23,647 nt of DNA from a virus: the IMG/VR virus record IMGVR_UViG_3300023444_000009, positions 1 through 23,647 of that record; one strand, 5' to 3'. A program made the position numbers and the translations under genes. Of this stretch, positions 14,298 to 21,020 are shown piece by piece; position 1 is the stretch's first letter; each line of letters opens with the position of its first letter. The notes below the pieces were generated by a model that saw nothing but the letters and a program-made list of their open reading frames with translations, was not told the origin of the DNA and searched no databases.

Positions 14298-16422
14298 TGA
14301 CTGCTTGAGATGAGGCAGCTTGGCGTTGGAGAGCTGCTTGGCGCTGGGCCAGGATTTGGTTGCGTTGTTGTGGAGGCATGGTAGCTAGTAGGTAGGCGTT
14401 TGCCTCAGTGCTGAGGATGTGGCGCTCTAAAAGTTTCTTCCCAATGGGGGTTAGGATTGAGTCATATTGTTCGAGGAACTGACGATGTGTGACTAGATGA
14501 GCGTCATGGTCCTGATGGATGAGAGATTCTACATTTTGTTCGCGTAGGAAAGTGGCATTTTCTTCATGCGGCCCCAAGTCTGGTGGAGGGGGAGGGGGCT
14601 GGATGAGGGCGTTCTGATCCTGCTTTGCTACGTCCATCGCTTCGTAAAAGAGTTTGCGAGCGTTCTGAACTACGTTAGGGTTAGCTTGTGTGTGGGGATT
14701 GTTCATTACTTCTTGGTAGACTGCTTGAGCTTTGGTGAGGCGTTCAGCCCGGCTAATGATGTTAGGATCAGAGACTGGAATTACATCAATATTAGGGGAG
14801 AAATCGCGCCCCAAAATTTCCAACACCCTGGGGTCTTGCCCCACTCTAAAATCGCCAAGGATCGCCACATATTCTTCCTTGTTAATGAAAATGGAAAGAA
14901 GGCGATAGATTTTCTTAAGTTCGCGAGCAAAGTTGGCGTGGGTGCGTTTATGAATGGCGCTGAAGAGTTTGCGATTCTCTTCCAGCACAGCGAGAACTGC
15001 TCCTCGTGCTGTGTCACTGGATGGCATCACACCTGTGCTGGCTTCGCTTACTGTGGATACTTGTTTAGCATAGTCGAAGAGCATGCCCAAGATTTGGAAA
15101 GATGCGGGACTGGGACCTTCGAATTTATGGTCATAAAAAGCGTTTTGCAGGTTATCTACCCAAGCATCCAGAGGTTGGTAAACTCCCATTTTAAGATCAA
15201 GGCTACCTTGATCGATGCCTGCGCGAGTAGAGTAAAAGCCTCCACGCTGGTTGGCTAGGGTGGTTGCATCTACTACATCCCGCATCATCCTGTTGGCGGC
15301 GTAGTTGATGCCGCGTAGGAGAGAGCCAAGGCCTAGGCCGTAGAAACCATCAGGGTTGGGAATAAAATCATAATGGGTGAAATATTCAAGAATAGTTTCT
15401 TTCCCAAATGCGTCAAAGGCTCGGCGGGAAGTGATGCGGAAGACTTGTTCTGTTTCCAGATCTACTGTGATAACGTAAGGTTCGAGGATACCATCATTGT
15501 TAAGATCCCACCAACGATGTTGTTCGAGGACTAATCTGGGACGATTGTAGGGTTCGTTAGGTTCTTCAACCCCAGAAACTTCATCCCCAATGTCCTTGAT
15601 GACAGAAGTGTTGGTTTGGGTGCCAGGGCCGAGATTGGCTGCTGTGGGAAGATAGAGTCTCGCTTTCACCATACGATTAATTTCGTATTGATCGCGGTAA
15701 AGGATGTGGGTGATGCGTGAGGCGGATTCGAGATCTTTAGCGTGATATGAGACAACTACATCGCGAGCTGAGCAGTATTCAGAAACTACTCTGCCCAAGG
15801 TGGAGCTGTAGTAGGTTTTGCGGAAGATAGATCCATGTACTGGGAGTTGGATAAGGGACCTATCCATACCTGGGATAAACTCTTCCATCTTATGTCGGAG
15901 AAGGTAGTTCATATAATGTCCGACGCGTTGAGCTTTATCGCGGTCTTCGTGGCCTGTGAAAACGGTGTTGACTATGTCTTTGGCAGGGATGAGGGCTTCG
16001 TAGGCGCGTGCGTGAAATTGGAGGCATGCGATAGTGATGAAGGGAAGGGCGATTACAGAGCCATTCTCGGATTGTTCGTCAGAGGCGTTGGCGTATTGAG
16101 TGAAATGGCGTACTTGTTCAGCCACTTGCTCTTCCCACACTTGCCTGGACGTCATATCGCGTTTATATTCTTCCACCACCACAGAACCCATCTCTTTGAG
16201 GATCTCAGGCCCAGTTTTCTTGTCATTGCCTATGTAGGAAGGAAACATTGGAGATTCTTGTTGAGCTACATAGAAGGCAATATTTACTGTTTCAGGAGCG
16301 TTAATGGCGTTAATGATGTCTTCTTTGGAAAGAATTGTGCCATCTTTGGTAGCAACTATGCCAGCGCGTTTACTTTCAGCAACGGTTGGTTCTTCGATCT
16401 TTATTGGTAATTTCTCTCCCAT
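14284..16422 (-). CDS. portal protein, P22-like
   Basis: 712 aa (P22 portal is 725 aa), ATG with GTAGGAGG upstream, directly after the large terminase. The early part carries SRQVWEEQVAEQVRHFTQYA and the helix FHARAYEALIP, a wing region with SRITHILYRDQYEINRM, then the stem/clip core, with YGLGLGSLLRGINYAANRMM and VVDATTLANQRGGFYST. After that comes VSTVSEASTGVMPSSDTARG, typical of large podoviral portals. The C-terminus has a Pro run (PPPPPPDLGPHEE) followed by a long Gln/Ala helix (PPQQRNQILAQRQAALQRQA) that would form the barrel inside the head. The portal is the 12-fold ring through which DNA is pumped and ejected. Confidence 0.88.
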   Translation of the reverse strand: MGEKLPIKIEEPTVAESKRAGIVATKDGTILSKEDIINAINAPETVNIAFYVAQQESPMFPSYIGNDKKTGPEILKEMGSVVVEEYKRDMTSRQVWEEQVAEQVRHFTQYANASDEQSENGSVIALPFITIACLQFHARAYEALIPAKDIVNTVFTGHEDRDKAQRVGHYMNYLLRHKMEEFIPGMDRSLIQLPVHGSIFRKTYYSSTLGRVVSEYCSARDVVVSYHAKDLESASRITHILYRDQYEINRMVKARLYLPTAANLGPGTQTNTSVIKDIGDEVSGVEEPNEPYNRPRLVLEQHRWWDLNNDGILEPYVITVDLETEQVFRITSRRAFDAFGKETILEYFTHYDFIPNPDGFYGLGLGSLLRGINYAANRMMRDVVDATTLANQRGGFYSTRAGIDQGSLDLKMGVYQPLDAWVDNLQNAFYDHKFEGPSPASFQILGMLFDYAKQVSTVSEASTGVMPSSDTARGAVLAVLEENRKLFSAIHKRTHANFARELKKIYRLLSIFINKEEYVAILGDFRVGQDPRVLEILGRDFSPNIDVIPVSDPNIISRAERLTKAQAVYQEVMNNPHTQANPNVVQNARKLFYEAMDVAKQDQNALIQPPPPPPDLGPHEENATFLREQNVESLIHQDHDAHLVTHRQFLEQYDSILTPIGKKLLERHILSTEANAYLLATMPPQQRNQILAQRQAALQRQAASSQAVNATP

Positions 16423-16431
16423 ATAATCCTC

Positions 16432-18054
16432 CTACTCAAGTCGAGCGACGGTGATGGTTTTGGTCTTTTTACGCAACATGCGTTGGGTTGTTGTGTCTTC
16501 TTGGCGAATGCGCTCACGCTTCCATTGTGGGTCGATGAGGATGAGACGGTATAAGTTTTCCATCATATGGTCATCCTTGTCAACTGGGGTTTGTTTTTCT
16601 CCTCTGTTGGAAGATTTAACCCAATCATCCCAAACGAAGTGGGCAATTTCGTAGCGGAATCTGGTGCAGTTATCTGCTACATAAATTCCCGGGCGTTCTT
16701 GCTCATCAAGTTCAAAGAGCTTTTGCGTTCTGATTATACCATTTGTGGGGTCTTTAGGGGCCTTAATTATAGGACATATGATGCAATTGCGGACCATGGC
16801 TTTGTTAAATTCGGTAGCGAAATCACTCCCTCCACCCAGAATATCGGGGCTCCATGCGAGAGGGTCTACTAGAATGATCTCTGGGATGCGGCCACGGAGT
16901 TTTTCCTTAATGCGCTCTGCCAGCTCTTCCGGAGAGGCTTGGATGAAAAGTTCGTCAACGATGAAAAGAGGGCCCCCGCGTTGGGCTGCGAGGAATAGGA
17001 CAGCATGAGGAGTGCGTGGATGGGGGTCTACGGCGACGTAGATGGTGAAGTCATAAACGCTCTCACCACTGTGCCACCATGAGCCACCCTGGACTAGGTG
17101 GCGATGATCAGAGTATTCTTTGTAGACCAGACCACTGAGGAAGATGAACTTACCCTTACCTCGAACAATGCGTTCTTCCCTGGTATAGTCGTTGAGGATC
17201 TCAATGGCGTCTTTCTTGCTGATAATGGGGTTGTCTATGAGAGATTGGAAGAAGACGTGGATTTGGGGGTTACCTACGCCATTTTCACCTTCGGGGATGA
17301 TGATATCACGATAGCCTACATGCTGGATGTCAATGAGGCGTCCAGTGGTTGGGTCTTCAACGAAATCGTATTCATTTTCAACTTCACGCCCTCGTTTGAG
17401 GTAGATGGTGTCGTAGAGATGCTGCATAGCTCCGCTAATGGGGGTGAGGGAGAAGGTCATCTCACCTGCGGTGTCAATGATGCGGGCTTTATTCTCTTTA
17501 TGAATGTCCTCTGGAGGTTCTTCATCATATCCTATGCTGTGGCGGGATGCGCCTGCGAATTTTTGATCATCCTGAGAGTAGAACATGAATTCGATGAAAC
17601 CACCCTTCTCATTCTCAATGGACTGAACATGGCCTTGGAATTTGATAACTGCTTTAATTTTATCTGAGGGGATGAGTTGTTGAATGTGGGGCCAGATTAC
17701 CTTGTCAAAGAAATTGGGGCGGTCGATCATGCAAAAGCGGAGGCGACGAGTTTGGTCCAGACGGTGTTTGGGGATGGTGCCTTCTAGGGCGGGGGGAACT
17801 TCCCCTGTGAATTGAATGGCGTAATCCATGATGTGAGAGTAAGATTTGCTGGAGCGGTTGGCCCCAAAGACTGCGCGATAGCGTGCGTTGGAAGCATGGT
17901 AGGCTTTGGCGACGATTGTAGGTTCGTAGAGATGGAATTTAGTGTCAGTGCGGCTGGCGAGGTCGTCTGTGGCCTTAACCAGCTTAAATAACTCTTCCTT
18001 TGACATGCGGGCGAGGGCTGTTTCAAGCTCTTCCAGATCGAGCAGGTTACTCAA
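16432..18054 (-). CDS. terL: terminase large subunit (packaging ATPase-nuclease)
   Basis: 540 aa. The start is TTG at 18054, inside the terminase small subunit stop region (8-bp overlap) with GAGGG about ten bases upstream. A first ATG only comes 16 codons later without a site. The ATPase half has Walker A GANRSSKS (64-71) and Walker B IGYDEEP (174-180), followed by the coupling motif FSLTPISG (201-208). The RNase H-like nuclease half has the acidic residues in YVAVDPHP (Asp343), FIVDEL (Asp368), ILVDPLAW (Asp397) and the closing DKDDHMMENLYRL (492-504). All key residues are present. It pumps DNA through the portal and cuts the concatemer. It is the first clearly typed gene of the late operon. 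Confidence 0.95.
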   Translation of the reverse strand: MSNLLDLEELETALARMSKEELFKLVKATDDLASRTDTKFHLYEPTIVAKAYHASNARYRAVFGANRSSKSYSHIMDYAIQFTGEVPPALEGTIPKHRLDQTRRLRFCMIDRPNFFDKVIWPHIQQLIPSDKIKAVIKFQGHVQSIENEKGGFIEFMFYSQDDQKFAGASRHSIGYDEEPPEDIHKENKARIIDTAGEMTFSLTPISGAMQHLYDTIYLKRGREVENEYDFVEDPTTGRLIDIQHVGYRDIIIPEGENGVGNPQIHVFFQSLIDNPIISKKDAIEILNDYTREERIVRGKGKFIFLSGLVYKEYSDHRHLVQGGSWWHSGESVYDFTIYVAVDPHPRTPHAVLFLAAQRGGPLFIVDELFIQASPEELAERIKEKLRGRIPEIILVDPLAWSPDILGGGSDFATEFNKAMVRNCIICPIIKAPKDPTNGIIRTQKLFELDEQERPGIYVADNCTRFRYEIAHFVWDDWVKSSNRGEKQTPVDKDDHMMENLYRLILIDPQWKRERIRQEDTTTQRMLRKKTKTITVARLE

Positions 18055-18628
18055 CTATCGTACCCTCTATCACATCTTTTTTCACTGTTTCAGGTTTATC
18101 TTCGGGAATAACTATCTCAATGGCGTTCGCATCCTCCAACGCCTTCTGCTTCGCCATTTCCTCCTCCTTTTTTCGCATAACCCTACCCAAGATCATTTTT
18201 CTCAATTCAGCCTCAGTCATGTGAACATGGTCAACTTGCACCGAACCTCCCACATCAACCTTCTGCCGCATTACAGCGCCATGACCAGCCCTGTCCAAGA
18301 TATCCCCCGCGACCTTATTCGCCAACTCTTGGGATTGTGTGGTGAGGAGGATTTCTTCTTTCTTCTTAAGAGCGATAGGAGCGAGATTAGCCAACTCTTT
18401 CCTCACATCCAACATACCTTCAGTCATACTCTCCTGCAGGGCCAATAATTCCCTCTTGAAGAGGGGCGAAGCCATCACTGCTTTGACTTTCTCAACGCTA
18501 GCGTCGAGGGTGGCAGCTATTTCCTTGGGGGCCTTCCCAAGAGCAGCAAGGCGCAGCACCGTGCCATGATAAAGCAACCTATCAACTGTAAGACTTTTGG
18601 GTGTGTTAGGATCTACATTATCTGCCAT
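18047..18628 (-). CDS. terS: putative terminase small subunit
   Basis: 193 aa from the ATG at 18628, with GGAGG upstream; a longer frame from 18679 would run through the likely promoter. Residues 31-52 form a helix-turn-helix (GKAPKEIAATLDASVEKVKA), followed by SPLFKRELLALQESMTEGML, a pattern usual in TerS N-terminal domains. A helical oligomerisation part follows. The C-terminus is Lys/Glu-rich (RKKEEEMAKQKALEDANAIE) and ends in an acidic tail. TerS binds the packaging site and recruits the large subunit. The gene order and 8-bp overlap with terL support the call, while sequence similarity to a named TerS is not visible by eye. Confidence 0.75.
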   Translation of the reverse strand: MADNVDPNTPKSLTVDRLLYHGTVLRLAALGKAPKEIAATLDASVEKVKAVMASPLFKRELLALQESMTEGMLDVRKELANLAPIALKKKEEILLTTQSQELANKVAGDILDRAGHGAVMRQKVDVGGSVQVDHVHMTEAELRKMILGRVMRKKEEEMAKQKALEDANAIEIVIPEDKPETVKKDVIEGTIVE

Positions 18629-18648
18629 ATACATCCTCCGTTTCACAC

Positions 18649-18677
18649 AGTATAGCATAGTTTGAGAAGAGTGTGCC
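18649..18677 (-). promoter_or_regulatory. candidate late-operon promoter (extended -10)
   Basis: Read on the minus strand, TGCTATACT (an extended -10, TGnTATACT; hexamer at 18649-18654) lies about 20 bases before the terS start. The -35 position 17 bases upstream is weak (GGCACA), which an extended -10 can offset. The 5' leader would be only about 15 nt, enough for the GGAGG site. Activation by a phage factor is possible. Confidence 0.4.
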
Positions 18678-18683
18678 ATATTT

Positions 18684-18713
18684 TTGACACCCTCACCTCC
18701 CTTATGCTATCAT
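18684..18713 (+). promoter_or_regulatory. candidate rightward sigma70 promoter
   Basis: A perfect TTGACA (18684-18689) is followed after 18 bases by TATCAT (18708-18713) with a TG one base before it (TGCTATCAT). The first transcribed bases would be near 18720. It faces away from the terminase promoter, the two being about 30 bp apart, and would transcribe the C-rich repeats, leader ORF and GC-rich gene block to the right. Confidence 0.5.
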
Positions 18714-18724
18714 CCTTATGGGGT

Positions 18725-19231
18725 GGGGAACGCAGCTCCCCTAAATCCTTTTAACTCCATCTGCGATTGCGGCCCACCCATCCTCCTCCTGGGGCCGCCC
18801 CCACCCCACCTCCCTTACCTCCCTTACCTCCCTTAGCTTAATGCAAACTTACCTACCTTAATACAACTTTGTACATCAAAAATCGGCCCAATTATTTCAG
18901 AGGAGGGATCCAATCAATAATACACTGGCCTCCCTCCCCTCCCCACCCCCCTCGCGCGTGGGCGGGCGCGCGAATCATTTAGGCACACGCGAGCGTATTA
19001 GGGGGGTGTGGCGTTAAAAACACAGGAAAAATGGTGGAAAATCAAGGGGTTGCAGAGGGGTGTGGCGTAGATGCAACAATGTGAGGCGTTTGTGCTACAG
19101 TGAGTTGAGCTGAGGAAGGATGCGGACTACAACATGTTGGGGTGTGGGCGGGGTGAGGTACAAGATGTGAAATGGCATGGTAGATGCATGTAGAATGGCG
19201 TACATAGGTCCACGTCCTGGAGGCGAGGAAC
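18725..19231 (+). other. divergent intergenic region with hairpins and C-rich tracts, no gene seen
   Basis: No convincing gene is visible on either strand. In order it holds: a GGGGA/TCCCC hairpin followed by T-rich sequence (18725-18750), a possible attenuator; a 7-bp GCGGCCC/GGGCCGC hairpin whose loop is CCTCCTCCT (18769-18798); the 9-bp tandem repeats; a pyrimidine-only tract near 18928-18953; a 7-bp TCGCGCG/CGCGCGA hairpin (18952-18973); and two copies of GGGGTGTGGCGT (19003-19014 and 19057-19068) with a related GGGGTGTGGGCG near 19138. The region is likely regulatory for the rightward unit. Confidence 0.55.
18808..18835 (+). repeat. 3x tandem ACCTCCCTT, anti-Shine-Dalgarno-like
   Basis: The 9-bp unit ACCTCCCTT occurs three times head to tail (808-816, 817-825, 826-834), and a fourth ACCTCCCTTA lies at 18695-18704, inside the spacer of the rightward promoter. 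The unit differs by one extra C from ACCTCCTTA, the conserved 3' end of 16S rRNA that pairs with ribosome sites. A rightward transcript would therefore carry several sequences complementary to the GGAGG sites used by most genes of this phage. Confidence 0.8.
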
Positions 19232-19270
19232 ATGGCTGTTACAGCCAGAAAAACCTTGCTAACGTTTTAG
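19232..19270 (+). CDS. 12-codon leader peptide
   Basis: An ATG with GGAGG eight bases upstream (and GAGG closer) encodes MAVTARKTLLTF and stops with TAG at 19268-19270. The start lies at the edge of one hairpin and the stop lies in the right arm of a second, while the ribosome site of the next gene follows 10 bases later. This is the layout of a translated leader that opens or closes a downstream site. The peptide has no obvious run of one amino acid. It may equally be a chance ORF. Confidence 0.4.
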   Translation: MAVTARKTLLTF

Positions 19271-19275
19271 CAAGG
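19233..19275 (+). promoter_or_regulatory. two hairpins ahead of the 123-aa gene
   Basis: TGGCTG-tta-CAGCCA (19233-19247) is followed by the perfect 9-bp stem CCTTGCTAA-cgtt-TTAGCAAGG (19254-19275). The AAGGAGG ribosome site begins six bases later. A ribosome on the leader peptide would melt both stems. There is no U tract, so this is more likely translational control or mRNA protection than termination. Confidence 0.6.
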
Positions 19276-19297
19276 CGAAAAAGGAGGAAAAAAGAGA

Positions 19298-19669
19298 ATG
19301 GTAATAAGATTTACAGAGGGGTTCATCGCCGACGAGCACACTCGTCGAGCGATCACGCGCCGCACGAAGGTGCGGCTCCCCGAAATCCCGCATCAGTGGG
19401 ACTTCGCGGCTTGCCGTGCGTGGAAACGGCAAGCGGTACAGGCTTTAATGGCCCAAGGATGGGCCATCATTTCAGGGAGGCTCGAGGAGGAGAAGAACCT
19501 TCCGCCAGTAGCTTTCCGTGCTGTGGAGACGGCGCGGAAGCAGTTACGGAAGGAATCCGTCCGTCACGCGGTGAGGCGCGCCCAGGAGGGGTATTACGCT
19601 TTCGGCGGGAGAATTGAGACCGCCGAAGTGCAGGAAAGTATTCTGAAAGGTCTTAAGGCCCTTCTTTAG
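19298..19669 (+). CDS. 123-aa basic protein of unknown function
   Basis: ATG with AAGGAGG ten bases upstream. The protein is basic, with Arg-rich segments (DEHTRRAITRRTKVRLPEIP, FRAVETARKQLRKESVRHAV), a Trp-containing helix (WDFAACRAWKRQAVQALMAQ) and a C-terminal amphipathic helix ending in KGLKALL. A nucleic-acid-binding role is plausible but not shown. GC content is much higher than in the gene block further right. The coding DNA contains at least five strong stem-loops (for example 19330-19347, 19359-19376, 19409-19434, 19448-19467, 19601-19627). A frame of 146 aa overlaps on the same strand in another phase but has a poorer start. A small GCCC/GGGC stem at the stop codon may begin termination. 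Confidence 0.65.
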   Translation: MVIRFTEGFIADEHTRRAITRRTKVRLPEIPHQWDFAACRAWKRQAVQALMAQGWAIISGRLEEEKNLPPVAFRAVETARKQLRKESVRHAVRRAQEGYYAFGGRIETAEVQESILKGLKALL

Positions 19670-19726
19670 GGGCGTAATCCCTTCTTGTCGTAATCCCTTC
19701 TTAATCAGGTCTTCGTTCGGTCGAGG

Positions 19727-19756
19727 GGTCCCCAAGCTACGGTTTGGGGATCTTTT
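19727..19756 (+). terminator. intrinsic terminator after the 123-aa gene
   Basis: GGTCCCCAAG pairs with TTTGGGGATC (about ten pairs including two G-U, loop of six), followed directly by TTTT at 19753-19756. It sits about 60 bp after the stop codon and before the next ribosome site. The short U run suggests partial termination. Two copies of CGTAATCCCTTCTT lie just upstream (19673-19702). Confidence 0.7.
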
Positions 19757-19794
19757 CGTATAAAGTGGCCAATTCTATATGAAAGGAGGCGTCT

Positions 19795-20151
19795 ATGCTG
19801 CCCTGTGAAGGCCAGGCACACGGACTTTGTACCATATGCCATATCTGCTACATATGCCATAGGCAGACGTATGTAGCATGCCAGCGCAAGACCGCACGCA
19901 AGCACATGCGAAGGCGGAAAGGTATACCGGCGGAGGTCTATGTGCATTCGTGGCATTCAAAGATCCACGAATGGCCGGGGTTACCTGGGCACATCAGGTA
20001 TTCGTCCGGCGGGTATGAACATACCCGCTATATGTGTGGATGTGATCGCACATACGTCGCAGTGCCGACGAACGTAGGGCCGTATTATGAATTGGTTAAA
20101 TGGGCCCAATGCAACCGGCATTACGGCAAACCTGACTGCAATAACGATTGA
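19795..20151 (+). CDS. 118-aa Cys/His-rich protein, likely zinc-binding
   Basis: ATG with AAAGGAGG five bases upstream. It has ten Cys (4, 12, 15, 18, 21, 29, 81, 83, 106, 115) and many His. Residues 12-21 are a ladder of CxxC steps (CTICHICYIC), residues 30-42 are strongly basic (QRKTARKHMRRRK), and the second half has MCGCDRTYV and CNRHYGKPDC. The mix of metal-binding clusters and a basic patch suggests a small nucleic-acid or protein-binding zinc protein, as phages often use early to redirect host machinery. No family is recognised. The gene contains stem-loops at 19847-19877, 19945-19973 and 20009-20028. Confidence 0.7.
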   Translation: MLPCEGQAHGLCTICHICYICHRQTYVACQRKTARKHMRRRKGIPAEVYVHSWHSKIHEWPGLPGHIRYSSGGYEHTRYMCGCDRTYVAVPTNVGPYYELVKWAQCNRHYGKPDCNND

Positions 20152-20160
20152 CTGTTCTTC

Positions 20161-20341
20161 GGGTCTTCCGCCCACGCGGAAGGCCCTATAGAGTAGTTAA
20201 TCTACTCTCTCATCGTCTCATGACGGCGATGTAAGTTCTTTGCGTGACATACCGCGTATGCGGGGGTGAAGTAGGCTCTACTGACACATATGCGCGACCG
20301 TAGGTCGGCGTGCCAGAGAGCAGGATTACGCGATAAGCGTA
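20161..20341 (+). promoter_or_regulatory. multi-hairpin leader RNA before the 213-aa gene
   Basis: The 200-bp gap holds seven stem-loops in a row: GGGTCTTCCGC/GCGGAAGGCCC (11 pairs with one G-U, 20161-20186), AGAGTAG/CTACTCT (20190-20208), CATCG/CGATG (20211-20231), CCGC/GCGG or alternatively CATAC/GTATG (20248-20263), AGTAG/CTACT (20270-20282), CGACC/GGTCG (20295-20307) and TACGC/GCGTA (20327-20341). The last ends next to the GGAGG site. None is followed by a U tract. I see no known riboswitch or tRNA. The 20248-20263 pair are mutually exclusive, so switching is conceivable. Confidence 0.6.
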
Positions 20342-20353
20342 TGGAGGGGTATC

Positions 20354-20995
20354 ATGAGTAAACTGTATGTGATTAAGGCAGGGGCCTCAATGGGCGAGGC
20401 GGACGAGTACAAGCCGTCCGCAGAACGTATTGCAGAGATTCGCGATCTTTGCAATATCGAAGCCCAGGCTGGGCGCGGCGCGCGAGACGCCACCCTCGCT
20501 GTGGCGAAAGCCGTCGCTCGGGAATTGGTTCCAGGCGTGACCGCGAAGATGATTGCGGATTCTAACGTCTTTAAAGCCGATGGGGGTACGCCATACAGTC
20601 GATCCACCATTGATCTGTATGGAAAGCTTGGAAAGGAAAGTGCTTACTGGCCGACATTCTTTAACGGCGGTTTTGCCGCATGGAGGAAGGCCCGGCGAGA
20701 TGCTGAATACGCAGCAAACCCGGAAAAGGCTGAGCGTAAGAAGGTTCTTCAGAAAGCCAAGGCGCTTACCAAGGCGGTGGAGCAAGAAGTTAAAGGATTT
20801 AAGGAATTGTTCCGTTTTCTCCCATTCGATCAATTGGTAGAGCAGTTAGCTGCCAGGTTCGGGAGCGACCTGGATTCGTGGACGGATTTCAGTGAACAGG
20901 TCACTGAAAAAGTGGTTGCAACCATGGAAGCCGAGCAGGAGCAGGAGCAGGAGCAGGAGCAAAATACTGAAAACGTAAAGGTGGTGAATGCGTAA
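20354..20995 (+). CDS. 213-aa helical protein with C-terminal (EQ)5 repeat
   Basis: ATG with ATGGAGGGG upstream. Residues 15-60 look like a folded helical domain (ERIAEIRDLCNIEAQAGRGA, LAVAKAVARELVPGVTAKMI). Residues 78-110 are aromatic and basic (PYSRSTIDLYGKLGKESAYW, FAAWRKARRDAEY), followed by a Lys/Ala helix (NPEKAERKKVLQKAKALTKA), FLPFDQLVEQLAARFGSDLD, and a low-complexity acidic tail with five Glu-Gln units. It could be a DNA-binding early protein; I recognise no family. It is followed at once by a strong terminator and preceded by the multi-hairpin leader, so it may be a separately regulated gene. Hairpins also lie inside the gene (20399-20421, 20887-20909). Confidence 0.75.
   Translation: MSKLYVIKAGASMGEADEYKPSAERIAEIRDLCNIEAQAGRGARDATLAVAKAVARELVPGVTAKMIADSNVFKADGGTPYSRSTIDLYGKLGKESAYWPTFFNGGFAAWRKARRDAEYAANPEKAERKKVLQKAKALTKAVEQEVKGFKELFRFLPFDQLVEQLAARFGSDLDSWTDFSEQVTEKVVATMEAEQEQEQEQEQNTENVKVVNA
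20933..20962 (+). repeat. GAGCAG hexamer microsatellite, 5 units
   Basis: Four GAGCAG units and a final GAGCAA follow each other in frame and encode (Glu-Gln)5 near the end of the 213-aa protein. The near-identical units show that it grew by slippage and probably varies in length between related phages. Confidence 0.9.
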
Positions 20996-21020
20996 TCCAT
21001 AACGCGCACCATCTCACTTA

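Noticed and set aside
14566-15258. 230-aa plus-strand frame opposite the portal gene
   Set aside because: Long, but antisense to an unambiguous portal gene, without a ribosome site or domain; the same applies to the plus-strand frames at 12809-13351, 15835-16410 and 17098-17667.
18808-18835. CRISPR-like array
   Set aside because: The 9-bp units are directly adjacent with no spacers.
19042-19233. 63-aa minus-strand frame in the divergent gap
   Set aside because: His/Pro/Ser-rich low-complexity translation with no ribosome site; the region is better read as regulatory.
19177-19617. 146-aa plus-strand frame overlapping the 123-aa gene
   Set aside because: It has no ribosome site at its start, crosses both leader hairpins and reads Gly/Arg/Ser-rich as expected for a shadow of a GC-rich gene; the 123-aa frame has the AAGGAGG site.
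20152-20353. tRNA or tmRNA in the hairpin-rich gap
   Set aside because: No cloverleaf, no GTTCRA T-loop and no CCA end; the hairpins follow in series instead of forming a four-way junction.
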